Origin: Cryptomeria japonica
Taxonomy: Eukaryota > Streptophyta > Pinopsida > Cupressales > Cupressaceae
NCBI RefSeq assembly: GCF_030272615.1
Contig: NC_081412.1
Coordinates: forward strand, 475,113,657-475,177,656
DNA length: 64,000 nt
Direction of reading: 5' to 3'
Shown here: positions 46,813 to 58,820 of the stretch, piece after piece
Numbering within the stretch: the first letter of the stretch is position 1
Layout: each line of letters begins with the position of its first letter
Program-made: the position numbers and the translations under genes
The notes under the pieces: model-generated
Told to the model about the DNA's origin: nothing
The model's database searches: none
The model's input: the letters and a program-made list of their open reading frames with translations, nothing else

Positions 46813-48222
46813 TGTTGACATTTTCATGAAGATTGCATTAATGATATTGTATGTTGTCACTGATGTCAATTGAACCGGTAATGGTATTTATGATATTGCT
46901 GATATTGATATTGGCTTGTAACTAGAAGGAAGATCTTTGTGGATGATGTTGTAAACTGGTATGTTAAGTTTGTGAGCTGAACTGGTAAACCAGTGTATAA
47001 GGTTAAACCCTTTTCTATGCAAAGTAATCGATAAACCCTACCAGTTGTTTTTTGTTAAACCCTAACCAATCAAGTTTGTTTGTTTAAGATCTAATGATGA
47101 GTGGTAATGATGGTGACACATGTGATCATTGTATGAGGATTAGTTCAGATTCATTTCGTACGTTTGTTTGTTTTCTAGGGAATGAGAAAAGTGGATTGCA
47201 TCTAATGCACATCGCGTGATGACTTACAAAGTCCCATGAAGCGGTGATCATGGAGCGGTTGGAATTTTCTTGAAGAGTGTGAAGATATTTTTATTATTTC
47301 TAAAGGTCAAGATTCAACTGACTTATTTGTAATCTCTACAAGAGAATTAGGTTTTTGTTGTGTTACCGACCTAATTGTTTTGTATTTAAAGTCGATGAAG
47401 TTCTTTGTAAGAGTGTTGGAAAAGTGTTGGCTGAAAATAGTTGAGTGTGTGGTTGCCTAACCGGAGAATGGATCTATAGTTTGTGTAGTAGCAGATTGAA
47501 GCTTAAAAGGATTTGATTAAGCAAATGTAGTGCTATTCAGATAGACCAAGAAAACTTGTTGTTTTATAACAATTAGAGAAGAAGTGAAATCCCCTAACCA
47601 GGTAAGATCTAACAAGCTTGGTTACTTATTAAATCCTCTAACAAGGTGGTCAATTAGCTTGGATTCTCAAACCCTCTATCGAGGTTACTCCTAATAGGGT
47701 ATTTTTCTTTTCATCAAGCCATTTTGTAAATCCCTTAACTGAGTGATTCCTAATAGAATCAGTTCTTAACATGACTTATTGTAAAAGATTTAATAGGCTT
47801 TGCTCCTAATAGGGTGAACTTCATAAGAGTTTAGATATCTATCCTTTTGAGTCTCATTTCACCATGGTTTTTACCTATTTGGGTTTTCCACGTATAAACA
47901 TTTGTGTCAAGTGGTGAATGTTTTTTGCGGTTATGATCTTATTTGTTGATTTGATTGACTACTTAACTATTCTGATAAGGCATGATAACTAGAAGTATCG
48001 AGAGATTGAATATGTTGAGATATGATTAAGCATTTTGATGTTTACAAGATTGAAGTTGTTTACTATTAAGTTGTTATAACAGTTAATCGGTTGATGTTGA
48101 GTATTGATCTTGATAGTGAAAGTTTACTTTGTGAGTTTGAATTTGAGATGGGGAAGTTTGTATCAGTTTTTTAATTTACTAATTCATCCCCACCCCCTCT
48201 CAGTATTCTACCAGATACTTAT
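46813..48222 (+). mobile_element. Solo LTR, plus strand, same superfamily as the 7.1-kb and 12.3-kb LTRs
   Basis: Starts TGTTGACATTTTCATG. It carries AACCGGTAATGG-type U3 motifs and a run of CCT-loop-AGG hairpins at 47,590-47,820 (CCCCTAACCAGG, CCTCTAACAAGG, CCTAATAGGG). It also has the cacgt/ttgggttttccac block and the terminal ACCCCCTCTCAGTATT. The right border is uncertain. ATTCTTT occurs directly left of the start (46,806-46,812) and at 48,221-48,227, so the LTR may end at about 48,220-48,222 with a 5-7 bp duplication, although no terminal CA is then present. No internal region. Confidence 0.75.
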
Positions 48223-49362
48223 TCTTTCAACATACCATCACCCTTTTTGAAGATCCCAATCCCCCCTCATAATACTTTTGAGAACTATATAAAACTCCCC
48301 CAACCATCATAACCATTCTTTTTACATTAATTAAACCATTGCATATTAATTTTCCATTAAAATTAAATGTTTAATTATTTATAATATCAAATTAATTTAA
48401 TAAACCTTAATTAATTAATGATATCAAACTTCTAATTATTTAAAATATTAATCTTTATTTTATGAACTTAATTAATTGATTATGTTTGTATATTATATCA
48501 TTATTAAAGTTACACGTATACATTCATATGTATATAAATTATTTTCATTTGTTGTTTAATAAGTTTAAATCTAATTACTTTTACATCCAAAAAAAATGGA
48601 TGGATCGGGGAGGGGCATTACACCCCACTCCCCCCTCCCCCCCACACCCAAAAAAAAAAAAAGAATTTTGTAAGTCGCAAAACTAGGATAGAACATGCAA
48701 ATATTAGTCCTAAAAATACTTTAGCCAACATCAATTATGCATCCTTTCTCAAATATATGAAACAAGATAACTAAATTCTTCATAAATATGATCAACCAAC
48801 AGGTAGAAACATTTAAATTCATTCATTTCTTATCATTCTTAGTCTTATAGTTTTAAGAAAAGTAGTTAAATAAGAACCTTTTTCCATTTTTGACCATTCC
48901 AAAATCGATCTGTCACTCACAATAATAGCAAGATACATCATTTTTCACAATTTCAAATATAGTAAACATACCAATTCACTTAAGTTCATTCATTATATCA
49001 CCACTAGCAATAGAAATTCTTAAAGGGTGTAAAGTTACAATTCAATCAATTTCATTTAAATTACAATAATTTTAACAATATCATGTAAAGATGGATTATT
49101 AATTTACTCAATGTTTTTCAATAATATCGCTATTTTCTGAGCATGATGCATCATTTTAGGAAGCATCATGACATGATATAGTTTCAAAGTTCAATGCTAT
49201 AACATCATTGACATCCACTTGCACAAAATAAAATGGTCTTATATTTAAACAGGCGCGCTCATTCATTTGTACCATTTATATGCAACAATAACATAGGAAA
49301 AAAATCATTTAGCACATATGGTACAATATGCATACTCATCCACAACACTAGGAAGTACACAA
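48223..49362. other. Repeat debris with C-rich run and LTR-start-like sequence
   Basis: Non-coding. 48,606-48,662 reads ggaggggcattacacccc followed by C-runs and an A12 run. On the minus strand TGTAATGCCCCTCCCC resembles an LTR start, so a decayed minus-strand LTR may extend left from about 48,624. Its other border was not found. Confidence 0.35.
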
Positions 49363-50190
49363 TGTTGGGAACAAGGCATAAAATTGAGGTACGAGGGAGG
49401 GCGAGGTGGGTGAATCAGTTTCTCAAAATCCTTACTTAACTCAAACACAATTTCAGATCTGGTAGATAGTAGTGAAGTCATAAATCAACACCACATCAAT
49501 AACACACATAACACCAATATTTTGACGTGGAAAATCTGGTAAAGGGAAGAAACATGGTGGGTACCTACCCACAATATGATGATAACTTGTTAGAAGTACA
49601 TGAAATATTGCAATGGGGAATGCACATGCATTTAGACACACTACCTAGAGCTCACTGCTCAAAACAAATAACAAAGAGGGCTACAACCCTTAGGAAGACT
49701 CGCTGTCTTACAAAAACATTCAAATTACATCTAGAGGATAATGAACTAATAGAATAGCATCTCCTCATGCTTGGTTACAGTTTTGATTAGACTCATAACA
49801 TATAATCTTCTCTTTCACACTTCTTCACACTACTTCACTGCTTTTGAAAGATCAAAGCATTATTCGCACACACAAATCATACCTCTCACAAGAGTATTAC
49901 ATTTATTTATACATATCAACAACCTATCTTTGAGGGTTGGCTCAATACGCATCACAGATTACAAAGATCTAATCATATACACTATAACATTACATGCAGA
50001 CCAAAACAATTTCATCAAAGATAGAGTATGGATATAAATCACCACATCGAATAAGAATCACCTCCAATAATTATGCCTCAAACATCCACAACATGCTACA
50101 ATTATCATGTTGGGAAGGAACACGAAGAACACAACCCAACCAAGGAAAATTATTAATAACATGCTCAACGATAAATGAGGACCACCAACA
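49363..50190 (-). mobile_element. LTR-like block, minus strand (probable solo LTR)
   Basis: Bounded by TGTTGG (49,363) and CCAACA (50,185-50,190), a perfect 6-bp inverted terminal pair, 828 bp apart. Near the left end the minus strand has the familiar CTGATTCACCCACC block, and the plus strand carries acgtggaaaatctggtaaag (49,525-49,544), both expected in U5/R of this LTR type. Flanking pentamers (cacaa, caaat) do not match, so the borders are less certain. Confidence 0.5.
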
Positions 50191-51361
50191 CAAATAGAAC
50201 ATGATCTAGAAACATCCAAAAGAAGAATAAACTACCACAACAACTGCATCAACTCAAAATACTAGAATCATCATCATCTCAATACTAGAGCTCAAGAACA
50301 CTCACACAACTAACTGTCATACTGAAAGATTCACTTGCAGAACTCCAAATCATAAACCATCTGAATTGAAGACACATATGAGAATCTAAAATACATTCCA
50401 CACATCCACAAACCAAGATATTACAACATGGATTAATGCAGAGAAAAATCTAAAATATTGATGAACACTGAAGAACTGAAAAACCAACCACAATACCGGA
50501 TCTCATAACTCGACCAAATATACATGTGGACCACTAAAAAATTAAGCTGAATCAACTAGAGATACTTATCTCAAAACCTTTTAATCCACAAAAACTCAAC
50601 ATCAACACACTAGCCAAACCAACTCACTTAATTTGACTACATCACTGGAACACACAAAGGAATATATTCGCATCAATGAAAACACATCACTCAGTCAATC
50701 AAGAAATATCTCTATACATCTAACACATAGCACAAGGCTCTATGAGTGACATGTTTCTTCAGGCAAGTATCAACTCTTGGTCACAAAATACATATCCATA
50801 TATAATCCATAATCTAGATCCATAATCCATGTCCACAATTTTATAATCCATGATCCGTAATCCTCACATATCACACTCAATGGCTTGATGGTTCTAGTTC
50901 ATACCCACATATGATGAGACCCTTGATACAAAACTATCATGCCTATCCCTTTTTTATTTAGGGTGGTTAGCCCCTAAGAGATAGTCACCACACATAGTTT
51001 GGTAGTGGGTCTTAGTTGTATGACAACCTCACATACCCCAATCCTCAAGGTTCCCTATGTCTGCTTCCTTGTATACATTCAACCAGGTCAATATCATAAA
51101 TCCTTGGAGAGGAATCACATTACAAGAGTAGACCACCATTCAAATACAATAAGTGTAAACTAGTTTAGCCATTGAAGTCCATAAATAAAACAAATAAAAT
51201 TCTTATTTTCAACAATAAAGCAAGGAAAATCCATGGAATTTTCAACACTAAATCAAATGTTCAAAATATTCACAAGTTGTGGCTAAACCATCGTAGACAA
51301 AGCTAAAAATATATTGCTAGTCCACACAAGCAAAGTAAAAAATATCATAAATTGCACATTA
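50191..51361. other. No gene seen
   Basis: AT-rich non-coding sequence with a small cluster of AATCCAT repeats at about 50,790-50,860. Left flank of the inverted-repeat element. Confidence 0.4.
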
Positions 51362-51410
51362 CAGGCTATGTGCAAGATCATGGGGGGCCAAAAAGTGACA
51401 ATGGAGAAAA
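51362..51410 (+). repeat. Left outer terminal inverted repeat
   Basis: TATGTGCAAGATCATGG plus GCCAAAA and GTGACAATG, matched in inverted orientation at 59,975-60,026. The right copy carries about ten extra bases (gggccctta) between the last two blocks. Confidence 0.8.
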
Positions 51411-51526
51411 AAATGTGTTTTCAACCTTTCCAAACACGCCAAAATCCACTTTGACTTTTTGTTTGGGTTAGGCAAATTTTGAATTTGGTTTGGTAATACC
51501 AAACCAAATCGGATATCTAATATTTT

Positions 51527-51603
51527 GTGATGTCACCATTGTGATGTCACTATTGTGATATCAGACTTTTGAAATATGATATCCGATTTTGAAATCGGAT
51601 ATC
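51527..51603. repeat. GTGATRTCAS triple repeat and 26-bp near-palindrome in the left arm
   Basis: GTGATGTCAC occurs at 51,527 and 51,541, with a variant at 51,555, spaced 14 bp. At 51,578-51,603 GATATCCGATTT and its complement face each other across two bases. The right arm has a related 28-bp perfect palindrome at 59,128-59,155. Confidence 0.75.
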
Positions 51604-51829
51604 TGTTTTTCTCAACATAAAAAATATAGTTTAGTAAAATGAGCATAACATTTGCGTTTCTTATCAATTTTTTTATTTTTTATAGGCGTTGGAAAAGTAA
51701 TTTAGAGATATATCAAATGGATGAGGTATTTTGATGATATTATAAAACAAAAATTAATTATAATCATTTGAAGTTAGTCCTTCAATTTTAAAACTTTAAA
51801 TACTCACAAATTTTGCATACAAAGTCTCA

Positions 51830-52970
51830 TTTTTTTCCTATCACCTCATTTATCTATCACTTGTCTATCTATACTTATATAATATATTTTATATATCTCT
51901 TTCTTCTCTACTTATGTCACTTATTTTCTCATTCCATCTAGATAAAAAAATTCGCAAGTTACATGCATCTCTACATATATCTCCATCTTTATATTCCTAT
52001 CTCTCCCTCTCCCTCTCCATCATTGTCACTCCTTATTTCTATATTTCTCTCTAATAATCTCTCTTCTCTCTATTTATCTCCCTCCTCTACCTTATCCTAC
52101 CTATACTTATATATTACTTATCTCTATCACCTCCTTTCTCTCCCTATCTTGTCCCCTCTCTCTCTATATCCCTATAGATCTATCTTCATGTATATTTATA
52201 TCTCATTATCTCTAAATATCACTTATTCACTTCATCTCTCCCTCCATTTTTCTTACTCTCTCTATCACTTTCTATCCATATCTATCTCTATCTCCATCTT
52301 CACATCTCCATCTCTTTCCCTATCAATATCTCTTTTTATATTCCTCTATCTTTATATATCTTCCTCTATACATGATTAATCTACTTCTTCGTCTCTTCCT
52401 CTATCGCCCTCTTGAAGTATCTTTTGTTTTCTCTACTTTTATCTCTTTATTTACTCCATCTTTATATACCTTTGTCTCTCTCCCTACATCCTTCTCCATA
52501 GCAACTTTATAGCTCTATATCTTCCTCTTTCTCTCTCCCCCTCTCTATCTATCCCTATCTATAATCTCTATCTCTCTTTCTCAATCTCTTGCACTATCTA
52601 TATATCTCTATCTATTGATATTTCTCTTCCTTTATATCTCTCTATCTCTTCCCTTTTTTAATCACTCTCTTTACCCCTCTCTATCCATTTTTCTCCATCT
52701 CTTCATATATTTATCTTTGTCTTTACCTCTCTCTTTCTCTATATCTATTCACCTCCCTCTCCCTTTATCTTCATTTTTTATCTCTATCTTCCTCTCTCCT
52801 TTTCAATATCTAGATATGTCTACCTCTTTCTATCCATCCTTGTCCTTTAGTTTTTCTCCCTCTCACTTCATACTCCTTAATATCTATATCTCTATTTATT
52901 TCCTTGTACTTTAGTTCTTTTCCCTCTCTTTAGTTCTTAATCTCTCTTCACCCTTATATCTCTCCTTATT
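51830..52970. repeat. Degenerate CT-rich microsatellite (CTCTAT/CTCTCC)
   Basis: About 1.1 kb of imperfect CTCTAT/CTCCCT/TATCTC repeats. It gives long Ser/Leu/Tyr-rich open frames that are artefacts. The right arm carries the complementary GA-rich composition at 58,556-58,810, in keeping with an inverted-repeat architecture. Confidence 0.8.
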
Positions 52971-52984
52971 TGAAACTTAGTATA

Positions 52985-55900
52985 TATGGTCTCCTAAGGG
53001 GTTATATCATGTCCTAAGGCATCATAGAACATCATATGACCCCTTAAGACACAATATGACCCATAACGACACCATATGGTCTCCTAAGGGGTCATATGGT
53101 GTCCTAAGGGGTCATAAAACACCATATGACCCCTTAAGACATAATAAGACCCCTAACAACACCATATGGTGTCCTAAGGGGTCATAAGACACCAAATGAC
53201 CCCTTAGGACAACATACAACCCCTAATGACACAATGTGGCATCCTAAAGGGTCATATGGTGTCCTAAGGGATCATAGGACACTATATGACCCCTTAGGAC
53301 ACCATACAACCCATAGCACAATATAGTGTCCCAAGGGATCATATGGTGTCCTAAGGGGTCATAGAACATCATATGACCCATTAGGAAACAATACAACCCA
53401 TGATGACACCTAAGGGGTCATATAGTGTCATAAAGGGTCATAGGACACCATATGACCCCTTATAATACCATACGATCCCTTACAACACCATATGGTGTCC
53501 TAAGGGGTCATATAACACCATATGACCCTTTATATCATAAGAAGACCCATAACAACATGATATGGTGTCCTAAGGGGTCATATGGTGTCAAGAGACACTA
53601 TATGATCCCTTGGGACACAATATGACCCCTAACGATACCTAAGGGGTCATATGGTGTCCTAAGGGGTTATATGATGTCATAGGAACCTTTAGGACATAAT
53701 ATGACCCCTTAGCACACCATACAACCCCTAACGACAACATATGGTATTGTAAGGGGTCGTAGGAAACTATATGACCCGTTAGGACACAATATGACCCCTA
53801 ACAACACCTAAGGGGACATATTGTGTCCTAAGGGGTCATAGGACACCATATGACCCCTAATGACACTATATGGTGTCTTAAGGTGTCATATTGTGTCCTA
53901 AGGGTTCATAGGACACCATATGACCTGTAACGACACAAAATGACACCTAACAATACCTAATAGGTCATATGGTATTATAAGGGGTCATAGGACACCATAT
54001 GACCCCTTAGGACACCATACGACTCCTAATGACACTATATGGTGTCCTAAGGGATCATAGAACACCATATGACTCCTTAAGACACCATATGATGCATAAT
54101 GATACTATATGGTGTCCTAAGGGGTCATAGGACACCATATGATCCGTCAGGAGACCATATGACCCATAACAACATAATATGGTTTCCTCGAGGGTCATAT
54201 AAGACCATATGACCCCTTAGAACACCATACGAGCCATAACGTTGCCATATAGTATCTTAAGGGGTTATAATACACAATACTACCCCTTAGGACATAATAT
54301 GACCCCTAACGATGTCATATAGTGTCCCAAGGGGTCATAGGACACCATATGACCCCTTAGGACACCATACAACATCATATCAGCCTTTACGACACCATAC
54401 AGTGTCCTAAGGGGTCATATAACACCATATGACCCCTTAGAACACAAGAAGACCCACAACAACATGATATGGTGTCCTAAGGGGTCATATGGTGTCATGA
54501 GACACCATATGACCCCTTAGGAAACAATATGACCCCTAACGATACCTAAGGGGTCATAGGGTGTCCTAAGGGGTCATAGGACACCATATAACCCATTAGG
54601 ACACAATATGACCCCTAAGAACACCTAAGGGGTCATATTATGTCCTAAGGAGTCATAGGACACCATATGACCCCTAAGAACACTGTATGGTGTACTAAGG
54701 GGTCATATTGTGTCGTAGGACACCATATAACCCCTTAGCACACCATACAACCCCTAATGACACCATATGGTGTCCTAAGGGGTCATATAACACCATATGA
54801 CCCCTTAGGACACCATAACATACATAATGCCACCATATGGTGTCCTACGGGGTCATAGGACACCATATCACCCCTTAGGACACCATACGACCCATAACAA
54901 CATAATATGGTGTCCTAGATGGTCATAGAACACCATATGACCCCTTAGAAAACCATATGACCCATAACGACACCATGTAGTGTCCTAAGGGGTCATAAGA
55001 CACACTATGACCCCTTAGGACATAATATGACCCATAACGATGTCATATAGTGTCCTAAAGGGTCATTAAAAACCATATGACCCCATAGAACACCATATGA
55101 CCCCTTAGAACGTCATATAACCCTTTATGACACAATATGGTGTCGTAAGGGGTCATATGGTATCCTAAGGGGTCATATAAAACTATATGACTGCTTAGAA
55201 CACACGAAGACCCATAACAACATGATATGGTGTCCTAAGTTGTCATATGGTGTCACGAGATACCATATGACCCCTTAGGACATAATATGACCCCTAACAA
55301 TATCTATGGGGTCATATGGTATCATGTGAGGTTATATGATGTCCTAGGAATCTTTAGGACATAATATGACCCCTTAACACACCATACAACCTCTAACGAC
55401 ACCATATGGTGTCCGAAGGGGTTTTAGGACACTATATGACCTGTTAGGACACAATATGACCCCTAACAACACCTAAGGGGTCATATTGTGTCCTAGGGGG
55501 TCATAATACACCATATGACCCCTAATGACACTCTATGGTGTCCTAAGGGGTTATATTGTGTCCTAAGGGGTCATAGGACACCATATGACTCGTAATGACA
55601 TAAAATGATGCCTAATGATACCTAAGGGGTCATATGGTGTTCTAAGGGGTAATAAGACACCATGTGACCCCTTACCATACCATAGGACCCTTAATGACAC
55701 AATATGGTGTCCTAACGGGTCATATGGTGTCCTAATAGGTCATAGAATGCCATATGACCCTTTAGTACACCATACGGTGCATAATGACACCATATGTTGT
55801 CATAAGGGGTGTTAATACACCATATGACCTCTAATAACATTGTATGGTGTCCTAAGGGGTCATATTGTGTCATAAGGGGTAATAGGACACCATATGATCC

Positions 55901-57780
55901 CTAACGACACAAAATGATGCCTAATGATACCTAAGGGGTCGTATGTTGTTCTAAGGGGTAATAGGACAACATATAACCCCTTAGCACACCATACAACTGT
56001 TAATGACACAATATGGTGTCCCAAGGGGTCATATTGTGTCCTAAGGGGTCATAGAACACCGTATGACCTCTTAGAACACCATATGATGCATAATGACACC
56101 ATATGATGTCCTAAGGGGTCATACAACACCATATAACCCATTAGGACACAATAAGATGCCTAACGATACCCAAGGGGTCAAATAGTGTCCTAAGGGTTCA
56201 TAGGACACCATATGACCCCTTAGGACACCATACGACTCGTTGCAAAACCATATGGTGTCCCAAGGAGTCGTATGGTATCACAAGGGATCATATAACACCA
56301 TATGACCCCTTAGAACATAAGAAGACACAAAATAAACTCTTAAGACATAATATGACCCCTAATGACACCATCTAGTGTCCTAAGGGGTCATAGGACACTC
56401 TATGACCCCTTAGGACACAATACGACCCCTTTGGACACAAAATAAACCCTAACAACACCTAAGGGGTCATAGGACACCATATGATTCCTTAGCACACCAT
56501 ACGACCCCTGACGACACCATATGGTGTCCTAAGGGGTCATATGGTATCCTAAGGAGTCATAGAACACCATACAACCCCTTAAGACACCATACAATAGATA
56601 AAAATAACAAATGGTGTCCTAAGGGGTCATAGGACATCATATGACCCTTTAGGACACCATATGACCCATAACAATACCGTATGGTGTCCTAAGGGGTCAT
56701 TCAACACCATATGACCCCTTGGGTCACCATATGACCCATAACGATACCATATGGTGCCCTAAGGGATGTTAAGACACCATATGACCCCTTAGAACATAAT
56801 ATGACCCCTAATGACATCATAGAGTGTCCTAAGGGGTTATAGGACACCATATGACCCCTAACAACATCATATAGTGTCCTAAGGGGTCATATGGTGTCTT
56901 AAGGGGTTATAGGACACCATATGACCCCTTAGGACACCATAAGACCCCTTAGAACACCATAAGACCCATAACGACACCATATGATGTCCTGAGGGGTCAT
57001 ATGGTGTCCTAAAGGTTCATGGGACACCATATGACCTCTTAGGACATAGTATGACCCCTAACAAAACCTAATGCATCATATGGTGTCTAAGGGGTCATAC
57101 GATGTCCTATCACCCTTTAGGACACAATATGACCCCTTAGCACACCATACAACCCCCAAAGACACCATATGGTCTCCTAAGGGGTCATAGGACACCATAT
57201 GACCTGTTAGGACATAATATGACCCCTAACAATACATATGGGGTCATATGGTGTCCTAAGGGGTCATAGGATACCATATGACCCCTAACGACACCATATG
57301 GTGTCCTAAAGGCTCATAGAACACCATATTACCCCTCAGGACACCATAAGACCCATAACAACATCATATGGTGTCCTAAAGTTTCATGAGACACCATATG
57401 ACCCTTTAGGACACAATATGACCCCTAACAACACCTTAGGGGTCATATGGTGTCCTCAGTAGTCATATGATATATTATGACCCCTTAGCACACCATACAA
57501 ACCCTAACGACACAATATGTTGTCCTAAGGGGTCATAGGATACCATATGACCCCTTAGGACACCATACGACCCATAACAACATGATATAGTGTTTTAAGG
57601 AGTCATATGGTGTCCTAAGAGGTCATAGGACACCATATGACCATTTAAGACACAATATGACTCCTTAACACACCATATGACCCGTAACAACATCATATGG
57701 TATCTGAAGGGCTCATAGGATACCACATGACTCATTCAGACACAATATGACACCTAACGATGCCTAAGGGGTCATATGGT
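52985..57780. repeat. Palindromic minisatellite array, about 4.8 kb, about 70-bp higher-order unit
   Basis: The basic subunit GGTGTCCTAAGGGGTCATAT and its exact complement ATATGACCCCTTAGGACACC both occur dozens of times. A common higher-order unit is about 70 bp: one forward subunit, one inverse subunit, then one inverse variant ending CCCCTAACGA. Consequences include the palindrome ACACCATATGGTGT and hairpins such as AAGGGGTCAT / ATGACCCCTT with a 10-nt loop. Copies differ by point changes and small deletions, so the array is not freshly amplified. Open frames in it are artefacts of the repeat. Confidence 0.93.
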
Positions 57781-58820
57781 AAAGTTATAGGTGAGCATAG
57801 GTATGATAGAGAGATGAAATTTGGGGAAGAGAGAATTAGAGAGAGAGTTGGGGGTAATTAGGGGTTCGGAGGAGAGGAGGGATGGGAAAGTATCAACAAA
57901 GGGAGAGAGGGAGAGATGAGGAGAGATGTTCAAAGAGAGAGGTCTAGAGAGAAAGTAATTAGGGGAAGGGGAGGCGGCGAGAGAGGGAGGTAGTATCAAC
58001 AAAGGAAGAGGTGGAGAGAGATGGGAGAGAGCCCCCTGATTACCCTCTCTCTAGTCCATCTCTTTGTGAATACTTCCTTCTTCCCCTCTGCTCCCCCTAT
58101 AAATCTCTTCACCTCTCTCCACATCTCTCCCTCTCTTCTTATCCGATAATTACACCCAACTCTCTCTCACATTATTTCTTTCCCTCAATTACCTTCGATC
58201 ATCTCTCTCCTCCTATGGGTTTATAGATACTTCCCGCTCCCCCTCTCCCCACCCCCTAATTACTCTCTATGTCTCTCTTCACCTCTTTCCCCATCTCTCT
58301 TCTCTCTTTGTTGATACTTTCCCCTCTCCTCCTACCCCCTAATAATCTCAAACTCTCCCTCTCATTCTCTCTTCATCCCAATCATCCCTACCTCTCTCTC
58401 TTCTCCTTCCACCTAATTACCTCTATCTCTCTCTCTCTCTCTCTCACTCTCTCTTCCCTCAAATTAATCTCTCCTTGTCACCTCTCCTGCCCTTTCCTTT
58501 TTTTGATACTTCCCTACACCTCTCCTTGTCTCCTTTTGAATTTTGTTGCTAGAGATGAAAAGGAAATGTAGAGATACTAGTCTAGATCTTAGAGAGGAGA
58601 GAGTCACATAGAGGAGGAAATTATGAAGAGGTAGAAATATAAGCACCTTGTAGAGCTTGAGAGAATGAATGAGGTATTCAATTACAATTAGAGATATAGG
58701 TCTAGAGAGAGATGTATAAATATGGACAAAAGAGAGGGAGGAAGAAACAAATAGGTAGAGAGATAGGTTTAGGAGAGAGAGGTAGAGAAAGGAACAAACA
58801 TAGATAACATAGTTTATCAA
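57781..58820. repeat. GA-rich / CT-rich / GA-rich low-complexity segments
   Basis: 57,781-58,020 is GA-rich (GAGAGAGG), 58,021-58,545 is CT-rich, and 58,556-58,810 is GA-rich again. Adjacent complementary composition allows fold-back. No gene. Confidence 0.75.

Noticed and set aside
49994-50197. 67-codon plus-strand frame
   Set aside because: Inside the minus-strand LTR-like block; no protein features.
51963-52914. Plus-strand open frames rich in Ser, Leu, Ile and Tyr
   Set aside because: Produced by CT-rich microsatellite, which has no TAA/TGA-forming triplets in long runs; not a membrane protein.
55615-56106. Open frames with repeated KGSYGVLRG-like peptides
   Set aside because: Simply the minisatellite unit translated; copies elsewhere in the array are out of frame or stopped.
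53000-57700. CRISPR-like regularly repeated short sequences
   Set aside because: Repeats occur in both orientations with degenerate units and no unique spacers; plant nuclear context.
58011-58820. Ser/Leu/Pro-rich frames on both strands
   Set aside because: Low-complexity GA/CT sequence.
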